Source: Planctomycetota bacterium | GTDB lineage: Bacteria > Planctomycetota > MHYJ01 > WSZJ01 | Reading direction: 5' to 3' | DNA: 32,451 nt | Assembly (NCBI GenBank): GCA_016190145.1 | Contig: JACPRD010000044.1 | Location: forward strand, 1-32,451 | Part shown: positions 1 through 7,387 of the stretch, one piece after another | Layout of the letters: each line of letters begins with the position of its first letter | Position numbering within the stretch: position 1 is the stretch's first letter | Translations under genes and position numbers: made by a program | The notes under the pieces: generated by a model | What the model saw: only the letters and a program-made list of their open reading frames with translations | What the model was told of the DNA's origin: nothing | Databases searched by the model: none

Positions 1-17
1 ATCCTATACCGTCCCCC

Positions 18-2192
18 ATGCGCCTCCCCCACCCTCTCGCCCTCGTCCGCCGCCGCGGCCCGCTGGCGGTCCTCGTGGGAACGACCGCCCTCGCCGCCGG
101 CATCGCGGGCATCGAGTTCGTCCCCCGCCCCGCGCGCGCCGCCGCGCAGGTCCAGGTCACCGGCCTCCGCCTCCCCGCCGACGCCGCCGCCGCACTCCCG
201 GGCCTCGACCCCGAGTCCGGTCCCAGCGCTTCCCTCGTCACCTCCGACCCCGTCCTGCGCATCGCGGTGGTGAGGATGGGGGACGGGTGGTGGAAGGGGC
301 TGTCGTCGGGGGCGGACGAGGTTGAGTTGGCAGCGTACGGGGAGGCGAAGACCGGGGAGGCGCCGAAGCGGATCCTGGCGAAGGTGAGCCGGCGGGTGCT
401 GGACGCGGCGGTGGACGACGCGCGCGGTCGCGTGGCGGCGGAGCACGACCGGGCGACGGGGCTCGTGACGGTGACGGCGAGCGCGTGGAAGGCCGACGCG
501 GCGCGGGCGCTGGCGGACGCGGCGGCGGAGGCGTTCGCGGCGTACGCGGAGTGCGAGGTGCGCGAGCGGATGCTGCAGACGGTCGAGCTGCTGAAGGAGC
601 GGCAGGCGGCGACGCTAGCGCGGCTGACGGAGGTCGAGGGGAAGATCGCGAAGCTGCGGCCCGCGGGGATTCCACAGGAGTTGCTGGAGCTGCGGCGCCC
701 GGACCTGCCGACGGCGCTCGCGCGCCTCGCGGAGCTGCAGGCGCGGTACTCGGACGCCGAGGCCGAGCTGCGCGACCTCTCCGCCAAGATCAACGACCCC
801 AACTACACGTTTCCCGTGGACGTGGACGAGGACTCGACGGTCCAGGCGTGCACCGGCGAAGTCCTTCGCGCGCAGGCGCGCCTGGGCGAGCTGGAGGGAA
901 GGCTGGCGAAGACCGATCCGCAGGTCAAAGAAGCCCAGTCGCAGCTCTCTTCGTGGAACACCCAGCTCACCGCGGCGCGCGCGGCGGCGGTCTCGACCCT
1001 GTCCGCCAAGGCCCGCGTCCGCGCCATCGACCAGATCCGATCCCTCTCGGAGCGGCGCGACGCGACGAAAATCGAATACGAGGCGCTCGACGCCCGCGTG
1101 ACGAAGGAGCGGGCGGAATGGGAAGCGCTGATCCAGGAGAAGATCCGCGCGACCGAAGGCGCGAATTCCCCCGAGCTCGCGTCGCTCACGGCCGAGGCCT
1201 CGGCCCTGCACGCGCATTTCACCCGCATCCTCTCGGCGCGCCTCGCGGCCGAGTTCGAGGGCGGGGCGCGCTCGAAGCCGGCGGCCGTCGTCGCCGGCGC
1301 CCGCGACGCGAAGCCCGCGCGCTGGCCGCAGGCCGCCACCTGGCCCGCCGCGGCCCTGGCCGCCCTCCTCCTCGCCGCCGCCGCGTGGCGCCTCCCCCGC
1401 CAGGCCGGCCCCCGCCTGCGCACCGAGCACGATCTCCAGCGCGCACTGCGCATCCCCGTCATCGGCCTCGGCCCCCTCGCCGTCCCCAGCCAGCGCCTCC
1501 TCTTTCACATCGATCCCCGCCATCCCTTCACCGAGGCGTACAACACCATCGCCACCCTCATCGAAAGCTACGCCGCCGACCACGCCGCGCGGACCTTCAT
1601 GGTCACGAGCGCCTCCGCTGGCGAGGGGAAGTCCACGCTCGTCGCCAACCTCGCCATCGCCCTCGCGCGCGCCGGCCAGCGCGTCGTCGTCATCGACGCC
1701 GACCTGCGCAAGGGCAACCTCCACGAGATCTTCGGCGTCCCGAACGACCGCGGGGTATCGGAAGCGGGCCTCGATGAAACCGGCCAGCCCGTCATCCTCG
1801 AAGTCGACGCCCTCCTCAAGGACACTTCCGAACCCGGCCTGAAACTCCTCTCCAGCGGCCCCCCCTGCGCGAACCCGGTGGCGCTTCTCAAGGGAAGCGC
1901 CTTCAAGGCGCTCCTCGCGGAGACGCAGCAGAAGGCGGACACGATCTTCATGGACGTGCCGGCGGTGCTGACGGCGGTGGACCCGCTTCTCCTCACGGCG
2001 ATGGCCGACGGCATCATTTTCGTGGCGGCGGCGGGGGAATCGAAACGGGAGGACGTGGCGTACGCGAAGAAGCTGCTGGAGAACACGCACGGGCGGTTCG
2101 TGGGGGCGGTGCTGACGAAGGCGACGGAGGAGGCGCGTGCGATGCCGCCGGAGGAAGCGGAAAGTCGGACAAAGCCGGCGGAGGGGGTCTGA
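18..2192 (+). CDS. Wzz/BY-kinase-like exopolysaccharide chain-length and ATPase protein
   Basis: This 724-residue protein has the layout of a fused polysaccharide co-polymerase and CpsD/CapB-type ATPase, which controls polymerisation and export of surface polysaccharide at the inner membrane. A membrane segment lies near residues 13-35. A long charged helical, probably coiled-coil, region spans about 180-400, and a second membrane segment lies near 435-457. The cytoplasmic ATPase domain follows, with Walker A GEGKST (535-540), the A' motif VVVIDADLR (556-564) and a Walker B-like IFMDVP (643-648). Unlike typical bacterial tyrosine autokinases, the C-terminal tail (about the last 20 residues) contains no tyrosine, so the usual autophosphorylation cluster is absent. 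The stop TGA overlaps the ATG of the next gene by one base. The start lies 17 bases from the window edge, so an upstream operon cannot be seen. The family assignment is firm; kinase activity is doubtful. Confidence 0.87.
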   Translation: MRLPHPLALVRRRGPLAVLVGTTALAAGIAGIEFVPRPARAAAQVQVTGLRLPADAAAALPGLDPESGPSASLVTSDPVLRIAVVRMGDGWWKGLSSGADEVELAAYGEAKTGEAPKRILAKVSRRVLDAAVDDARGRVAAEHDRATGLVTVTASAWKADAARALADAAAEAFAAYAECEVRERMLQTVELLKERQAATLARLTEVEGKIAKLRPAGIPQELLELRRPDLPTALARLAELQARYSDAEAELRDLSAKINDPNYTFPVDVDEDSTVQACTGEVLRAQARLGELEGRLAKTDPQVKEAQSQLSSWNTQLTAARAAAVSTLSAKARVRAIDQIRSLSERRDATKIEYEALDARVTKERAEWEALIQEKIRATEGANSPELASLTAEASALHAHFTRILSARLAAEFEGGARSKPAAVVAGARDAKPARWPQAATWPAAALAALLLAAAAWRLPRQAGPRLRTEHDLQRALRIPVIGLGPLAVPSQRLLFHIDPRHPFTEAYNTIATLIESYAADHAARTFMVTSASAGEGKSTLVANLAIALARAGQRVVVIDADLRKGNLHEIFGVPNDRGVSEAGLDETGQPVILEVDALLKDTSEPGLKLLSSGPPCANPVALLKGSAFKALLAETQQKADTIFMDVPAVLTAVDPLLLTAMADGIIFVAAAGESKREDVAYAKKLLENTHGRFVGAVLTKATEEARAMPPEEAESRTKPAEGV

Positions 2193-4801
2193 TGAAGATG
2201 CGGGTGTGGCTCGTGTGCCTGTTCGCGGCCGCGCTTCCCGCACGGGCGGACCGCGCGGCGGCGGAGCGGGCGGCGGCGGAGGGGGACGCGGCGCTCTCGC
2301 GCGGGGACGCGCGCGGGGCGATCGAGGCGTACGGGCGGGCGATCGACGCGGATCCGCGCTGGCCGGTCGGCTGGGGGCGGCGGGCGCTGGCGAAGCTCGA
2401 CGCGAACATGCCGGCGGACGGGCTGGAGGAATTCGGACGCGCGATCGCTCTCGAGCCCGACTCGTTCGAGTGGCGGATCGGGCGCGCGCAGGCGCTGCTG
2501 CAGCTCGACCGGCCGGGCGGGGCGATCGAGGACATGGACCATCTGCTGAAGAAGTTTCCGGATTATCCGGACGCGCTCACGATCCGGGGGATGGCGCTCG
2601 TGCTCTCGGGCGACGTGGACGCGGGCCTCGCGCAGCAGGACCGGGCGCTCCAGCTGTCGGGCGGCGATCCGCGGCTCCTCGTGCGCAACGAGGGCCTGCT
2701 GCGGAAGGCCGACTGGCCCGCGCTCCTCGCGGACCTCGACCGGCGTGACGCCGCGGGGATCCGCGACGGCTCGGCCGCCTTCTACCGCACTGTGGCGCTC
2801 GTCGAATCCGGCGAGTACGACCGGGCCGCGGAAGTCGTCGCCGCGCTGGCGCGCGGCCCGCGCTCAAACGTCCTCGCCGCCTGCCGCGTCTGGCTCGCCT
2901 CGACGCCGGACGCCGGAAAGCATTTCGACCCCGCCGCCGCCGAGCGTGAAATCCCCGCCCTCGCCGCGGACCTCGCCGATTCCAACGGCTTCGTGACGCA
3001 CGCCCGCGCGCTCTGGCTCCTCGACCGACCGCAGGATGCCTTCGATATCCTCGCCACCCGCGGCCGGCGCACCCACTTCGGCACCCTGCTGTGGCTCGGA
3101 GCGAGCTGCTGGAAACTCGGCCGCTTCGAGGAAGCCCACGGTGTCCTGCGCGACGCCCGCCGCCTCAATCCCCATTTCGCGAAACACGCCGCGCGCATCC
3201 CCGGCTTCGCCGAGTTCGCCGCCTCCGTCGAAACCGAGCTCAAGGCCGAGGCAGGCGCCGACCGCGGCCGCCTCGGCGCGGAACTCGCCACTCACCTCCT
3301 CACCGTCGCGGAAATCGAAACCCTCGTCCGCAGCTACCGCTTCGCCCAGGCCGCCGACGAATACGCCCGCCTCCTCCAGTCCGTCGCCTCCGCCGCCCGC
3401 AAAGCCGAAATCGAAGCCCGCCTCCCCGAAGTCCGCGGCATGGCAGGCGCCCTCGCGAAACTCGTCGCCTCCGTCAACCGCGCGGGCGGCAAGACGAAGG
3501 TCAAGGTCGGCAGGACCGAACTCACCCTCTCCAAAGCCGACGACGCCGCCTTCGACTTCACTATCCCCGGCGGAAACGGCCGCTTCCTCTGGGCCTGTCT
3601 CGATACCCCCGTCTTCTGCGCCCTCGCCCTCGAAACCGCCCCTTCCCCCGAGGAAACCCTCGGCCTCGCCTGCCTCGCCTGGGACGCCGGCGAACGCGCG
3701 CTCGCGATGAAGCTGTTCGAGGAAGCGGCGAAGAAGAAGCCCGCCCTCCGCGCAGGCGTGAACGCGTTCGTCGCCCGTCGCCGCGGGCTGCCGCCCGGGG
3801 AGTTCGTCCTGTGGCGCGGGTCGTACGTCACGGCGGCGGAGAAGGCGAATTACGAGAAGGGGCTGGTGCCATTCGAGGGGGCGTGGGTCACGCCGAAGGA
3901 CCGGGAGCAGCTGGCGAGGGGGCTGGTGAAGATCGGGGAGAAGTGGGTGGCGGGCGAGGAGGCGGCGCTTCTCCGGAAGGGATTCCGGAAGTTCAAGGGC
4001 CAGTGGATGAGCCGGGAGGATCTCGACGCCGCGCGTTCGAACTGGGAGGACGCGTGGGCGGAGGAAACGGCGCACTACCGGATCCGCACGAACGAGTCCG
4101 AGGGATTTGCGAAGGATCTGGGGCTGCTGGTCGAGGCGGCGTACGGGGAGTTCCGGACGTTTTACGGCGACGAGCCGAAGCTGCCCGCGAAGGAGAAGAT
4201 GGAGCTGTTCGCGTTCCGTTCGTACGAGGATTACCGGCGGTACTGCGTCGAACACAAGGCCGAGGCGCAGTTGAACGCCGCGGGGTTCGCGGCGAGCGGC
4301 TCCAACACGGTCGTCGGCTGGAACAAGACCCGCAACGGGCAGCAGTTCCTGCAGACCATGGTCCACGAGGCCGCGCACCTGTTCTGGTACCGCGTGGCGC
4401 CCGCCGCGCAGGCGCCGTCGTGGTTCGCGGAGGGGATGGCGACGTATTTCGAGGGGTACGCGTGGGACGGAAAGGCGTACAAGCTCACGTTCGTGAGCGA
4501 ATCGCGGCTCCCGTTCGCGCGCGAGGCGATGAAGGGCGGACGGCACATTCCGATCGCGGAGCTCGTCGGCGCGGACGCCCTCGCGCTGATCAACAGGGAC
4601 CCCACGAAGGCGCTGCTGTTCTACGCGGAGTGCTGGGCGCTCAACTACTTCCTGTGCCGGACGCAGAACAAGGCGTGGAAGGACGCGTACGCGGAGTACA
4701 GGAAGTCGGTCGCTCGGGGGAACGCGGATCCGCTCTCGAAGTTCTTCCCGGACCTGGGGAAGCTGGAGGCGGAGTGGGTGGAGTTTGTGAAGGGGATGTG
4801 A
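2192..4801 (+). CDS. Secreted TPR protein with C-terminal DUF1570-type HExxH metallopeptidase domain
   Basis: This 869-residue protein begins with a cleavable signal peptide (residues 1 to about 19, ending ALPARA). Several TPR-like helix pairs follow at about 20-155. A long middle part ends in lysine/tryptophan-rich segments around 540-620. The C-terminal zincin domain has HEAAH at 725-729 and a candidate third zinc ligand, Glu747, in WFAEGMATYFE. This arrangement is typical of DUF1570/peptidase-MA proteins, which are frequent in planctomycetes; substrates are unknown. The ATG overlaps the previous stop (TGATG), so the two genes are translationally coupled. That ties it to the envelope or polysaccharide function of its neighbour, which is inference. 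All residues expected for zinc binding are present, so it is probably an active periplasmic or secreted peptidase. Confidence 0.87.
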   Translation: MKMRVWLVCLFAAALPARADRAAAERAAAEGDAALSRGDARGAIEAYGRAIDADPRWPVGWGRRALAKLDANMPADGLEEFGRAIALEPDSFEWRIGRAQALLQLDRPGGAIEDMDHLLKKFPDYPDALTIRGMALVLSGDVDAGLAQQDRALQLSGGDPRLLVRNEGLLRKADWPALLADLDRRDAAGIRDGSAAFYRTVALVESGEYDRAAEVVAALARGPRSNVLAACRVWLASTPDAGKHFDPAAAEREIPALAADLADSNGFVTHARALWLLDRPQDAFDILATRGRRTHFGTLLWLGASCWKLGRFEEAHGVLRDARRLNPHFAKHAARIPGFAEFAASVETELKAEAGADRGRLGAELATHLLTVAEIETLVRSYRFAQAADEYARLLQSVASAARKAEIEARLPEVRGMAGALAKLVASVNRAGGKTKVKVGRTELTLSKADDAAFDFTIPGGNGRFLWACLDTPVFCALALETAPSPEETLGLACLAWDAGERALAMKLFEEAAKKKPALRAGVNAFVARRRGLPPGEFVLWRGSYVTAAEKANYEKGLVPFEGAWVTPKDREQLARGLVKIGEKWVAGEEAALLRKGFRKFKGQWMSREDLDAARSNWEDAWAEETAHYRIRTNESEGFAKDLGLLVEAAYGEFRTFYGDEPKLPAKEKMELFAFRSYEDYRRYCVEHKAEAQLNAAGFAASGSNTVVGWNKTRNGQQFLQTMVHEAAHLFWYRVAPAAQAPSWFAEGMATYFEGYAWDGKAYKLTFVSESRLPFAREAMKGGRHIPIAELVGADALALINRDPTKALLFYAECWALNYFLCRTQNKAWKDAYAEYRKSVARGNADPLSKFFPDLGKLEAEWVEFVKGM

Positions 4802-4969
4802 GGGCGGAGGACAACTTCAAAAGCAAATTCACAACTTCAATTAACTTCAAACGGACAACTTCAATTGCCAACGGCCGCAGTCCCTGGGCTCACCGAGTCT
4901 GAGAGAGTTGGCCCGCCCTTGACGTTTGAAGTTGCCTTTTTGCCTTTGAAGTTTCCCCTGAAGTTGTCA
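4802..4969. repeat. Long imperfect inverted repeat with ACAACTTCAA motifs between two convergent genes
   Basis: The space between the two converging stop codons is filled by repeats. ACAACTTCAA occurs at 4811-4820, 4831-4840 and 4855-4864, with a partial AACTTCAA at 4843-4850. The inverse motif (TTGAAGTT core) occurs at 4925-4934, 4945-4953 and, as TGAAGTTG, at 4959-4966. A second pair (GCCAAC near 4867, GTTGGC near 4907) lies inside. The two halves therefore fold back on each other imperfectly over about 60 nt. The right arm starts exactly at the stop of the minus-strand gene. A bidirectional transcription-end structure is likely, but no clean T-run is present. Confidence 0.7.
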
Positions 4970-6178
4970 CTTCCCCGACATCGTCTTCCCCGTCACCGGC
5001 TTCGTCGCCCTCCGGAGGAACAGGATCGCGAAGCACGTGTCCGTCACCGCGTCCGGCCCCCCCATTCCCTGCGCGCCGATCGCCCTCCACGACCCGGCGG
5101 CCTCCTGCTTCGCCAGGAGCCACCGGGCGCCGACGTCGTACCAGTCGTGCCGCCCGAACGCCGGATATTCGCCGAGCATCCCGACGCGCTCGAGCGCGTA
5201 CAGGAAGTAGTAGTGCCATGTGTACTTGTCGCCCGTCCGGACCGAGGCCGTGGCCTTGTTCTTTTCGTACTCCGGATTCTCCTCCACGGTGAAATGCTCG
5301 GCGATCCACTCGATCCCGTCCTTGATTGACTTGTCCTTCCGGAAGTCCTGCTTCTCGCCATAGTGCGTCTTGAGGTAGTACTTGCAGATGATCAGCGAGC
5401 CGGTACACCCCGCCGTCATCGAGCCGTACGGCCCGAACTTCGTGTTCGTCGTTTTCTGGCCGCCCTTCTTTGCCTCCTCGCCGCTCTTCGCCTTGTACGC
5501 GTAGCTGTAGCTGAAGCCGCCCTTGTCATCCTGCGCCTCTTCCAGGATGTCGTGCGCCTCCTTCCAGGTCTCCTTCGGGATGATCACCTCGGCCGCCGCG
5601 CATGAACGCAGCCCGAGAATCGCGTACTGCGTGTTCGAGTGGTCCCCCGTGGGCGGTCCGCGACGGTTCCGCTTGATCGGAACCCGCTTCATCGCCCCCG
5701 TCCCGCCCCCGCCCGCGCGCGCCCCGCTGCCGCCCGAGTTCACGTCCGGCGGCGCCTCCAGGCCCGGGAACGGCTCGCCGTACGACCACTGGCCGTTCTC
5801 GCACTGGTTGTCCACCAGGAACTGCGCGCACTCCGCGATGCGTTTCTGGTTCGCCACCCGGTCGTACGCCTCGAGAAACATCGCCGTCAGCGCGACGTTG
5901 TACGTCTTCTCGAGTTTCTGCGTCTTCAGCCGCTCGACGCCGTCCAGGAACAGCTTGTGGTCGCGCGGAAACGTGGCCGAATGGTAGAGCGTGTACATCA
6001 CCAGCTCCATCTGCTGGTTCCCGGCCGCCCAGCCGTTCCCGTAGTTCTTCGCGAGCCAGTTCGCGCCGCGGTCGATCGCGGCGTCGATGTCCTTCTGGTC
6101 GAGCCTGGCGGCCTGCCCCTGCGCGGCCGCGGATCCCGCGGCCAGGGCGAGGAACAGGGCGACGGATGTGGCGCGCAT
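4967..6178 (-). CDS. Secreted prenyltransferase/squalene-cyclase-like alpha-toroid protein
   Basis: This 403-residue protein has an N-terminal signal peptide (MRATSVALFLALAAGSAAAQ). The mature part has repeated helical units of the alpha/alpha-toroid kind: AAIDRGANWLAKNY near the N-terminus, a helix pair beginning YNVALTAMFLEAYD, then ENGQWSYG and KGGFSYSYAYK, and a final segment with DTCFAILFLRRAT. The repeats resemble squalene-hopene cyclase and prenyltransferase folds. I see no DxDD cyclase motif, so enzymatic activity is not supported; secreted members are common in planctomycetes and have no assigned role. A glycine-rich insert (about 165-180, GGSGARAGGGGTG) looks like a linker. The ATG at 6178 was chosen because GGGGGAG lies about 10 nt upstream and the signal peptide starts there. 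The frame extends further upstream, but without coding character. Confidence 0.82.
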   Translation of the reverse strand: MRATSVALFLALAAGSAAAQGQAARLDQKDIDAAIDRGANWLAKNYGNGWAAGNQQMELVMYTLYHSATFPRDHKLFLDGVERLKTQKLEKTYNVALTAMFLEAYDRVANQKRIAECAQFLVDNQCENGQWSYGEPFPGLEAPPDVNSGGSGARAGGGGTGAMKRVPIKRNRRGPPTGDHSNTQYAILGLRSCAAAEVIIPKETWKEAHDILEEAQDDKGGFSYSYAYKAKSGEEAKKGGQKTTNTKFGPYGSMTAGCTGSLIICKYYLKTHYGEKQDFRKDKSIKDGIEWIAEHFTVEENPEYEKNKATASVRTGDKYTWHYYFLYALERVGMLGEYPAFGRHDWYDVGARWLLAKQEAAGSWRAIGAQGMGGPDAVTDTCFAILFLRRATKPVTGKTMSGK

Positions 6179-6309
6179 CTTCGTGGCTCCCCCGTTTGAG
6201 GTGAAGCCTGCAATTCTAGTCGCTGAGCGGCAAACGACCAAGCGAATGCGGAGCCTGCTCCGGTCACAGCGCATGTTCGACAGAACGCGCCATCCGCCAG
6301 GCCTTTGCG

Positions 6310-6448
6310 TGAGAGCCTGAGAGAGAATCGCGAGGAGGAGCGGTGGCCGGAAAGGCGCGGGCGAACTACCTCCACGTTCCCGAGCCGGATCAACTCCCGC
6401 GCCTTTCCGCGCCACCGCGACGACGACCGATTCTCTCTCAGGCTCTCA
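6310..6448. repeat. Long inverted repeat starting at the stop codon of the diguanylate cyclase gene
   Basis: A perfect 21-bp inverted pair (6310-6330 and 6428-6448; core TGAGAGAGAATCG) encloses a second pair at 6341-6361 and 6396-6417. The inner pair reads CGGTGGC(G)CGGAAAGGCGCGGG and differs by one bulged base. About 34 nt separate the inner arms. The right outer arm begins exactly with the TGA of the minus-strand GGDEF gene, so the transcript's 3' end would fold into a hairpin of about 140 nt. There is no T-run. The element has no coding content. It shares the core TGAGAGARAATCG with the palindrome at 16235-16350. It may be a terminator-like or mRNA-stabilising element, or a repetitive palindrome. 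Confidence 0.8.
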
Positions 6449-7387
6449 AGCGCTGCACGCCGGATCCGCCTCCCCACCCTCCGCAGGCATCGGCCGCTTC
6501 TTCCCCTTCTCCCGGTACATCTGCCGGTCCGCCCGTTCCAGCAGAACCTCGATCGCGCAGGGATCCCGGCGCTCGTACGGGATCATGCCCAGGCTCATGC
6601 CCAGCCTCCAGGGCCTGCCGGACTCCGCGTTGAATTCCGCCACCTTCTGCAGCAGGCGGCTCCGGATGAACTCCTGGCTGTCCCGGGTCGTGCTCGTCGC
6701 GAGGACTGCGAATTCGTCGCCGCCGATCCGCGCCACCACGTCGGATTCGCGGAAAGAGCTCCGAAGCGCCGCTGCGGCCGCGGCCAGCGCGGCATCCCCT
6801 TCCGCATGCCCGAACTGGTCGTTGATCGTCTTCAATCCGTCGAGATCGGCGAAGATCGCGACGCAGGAGCGGCCCACGCGGGCGACCCAGGCGAGGTGAC
6901 GGGCCCCGATGTCCAGGAACCCGCGCCGGTTGAGCAGCCCGGTCAGCGGATCCCGGATCGACTGCCCGCGCAGATCCGAGAGGAGCTTCGCGCGTTCCAT
7001 CGCGTAAATCGCCGCCCGCGTGATCGTCGCCTTGTCGCAGTCGCCTTTGATGAGGTACTCCTGGGCGCCCTCCTGAAGCGCTCTCACGCCCGTTTCCTCG
7101 TCCCGCTGCCCGGTCAAGACGACGATGGCGAGGTCGGGGGCGGCGGCGCGCGTGCGGGTCACGGCTTCGAGGCCGCTCGCGTCCGGAAGCGAGAGGTCGA
7201 GAAAGGCGACGTCCGCGCCCGCCCGCGCCAGGTGCGCCAGCCCGGTTTCGAGCCGGTCGGCCCAGATCACCTCGAACCGGACGATCCTCGCGGAAGTCGA
7301 GGCATGGTTGGCCAGGACTTCCTTCAGGTACCGCGCGTCGTACGGGCTGTCCTCGACGACGAGGAGCCGGATGTTTTCGATGTTCAT
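6446..7387 (-). CDS. Response regulator with GGDEF diguanylate cyclase output
   Basis: This 313-residue two-domain protein makes the second messenger cyclic di-GMP from GTP under control of a phospho-receiver. The receiver (about 5-125) has acidic residues E12/D13, phospho-acceptor D64 in FLDLSLPD, T92 in VVLTGQ and K114 in YLIKGD. The GGDEF domain (about 140-300) has an intact catalytic GGDEF at 222-226. An inhibitory I-site, RESD (213-216), lies five residues before it, so the enzyme should be active and product-inhibited. The ATG overlaps the stop of the upstream histidine kinase by four bases (ATGA), giving translational coupling and making the kinase the likely phosphodonor. The architecture resembles PleD/WspR-type regulators. 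Confidence 0.93.
   Translation of the reverse strand: MNIENIRLLVVEDSPYDARYLKEVLANHASTSARIVRFEVIWADRLETGLAHLARAGADVAFLDLSLPDASGLEAVTRTRAAAPDLAIVVLTGQRDEETGVRALQEGAQEYLIKGDCDKATITRAAIYAMERAKLLSDLRGQSIRDPLTGLLNRRGFLDIGARHLAWVARVGRSCVAIFADLDGLKTINDQFGHAEGDAALAAAAAALRSSFRESDVVARIGGDEFAVLATSTTRDSQEFIRSRLLQKVAEFNAESGRPWRLGMSLGMIPYERRDPCAIEVLLERADRQMYREKGKKRPMPAEGGEADPACSA

Noticed and set aside
615..2243. Long open frame on the minus strand opposite the Wzz/BY-kinase gene
   Set aside because: It mirrors a gene with clear domains. The Arg/Ala/Gly-rich translation is typical of high-GC shadow frames.
2864..4546. 560-codon minus-strand frame opposite the TPR-zincin gene
   Set aside because: No recognisable motif and low-complexity composition; the plus-strand HExxH protein explains the region.
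4811..4966. Possible CRISPR-like array from the repeated ACAACTTCAA motif
   Set aside because: Units are only 8-10 bases with irregular spacing and appear in both orientations. There are no spacers or cas genes.
6179..6415. 79-residue N-terminal extension of the toroid protein
   Set aside because: The extension overlaps the inverted-repeat element and lacks coding character. The signal peptide and ribosome site mark the start at 6178.
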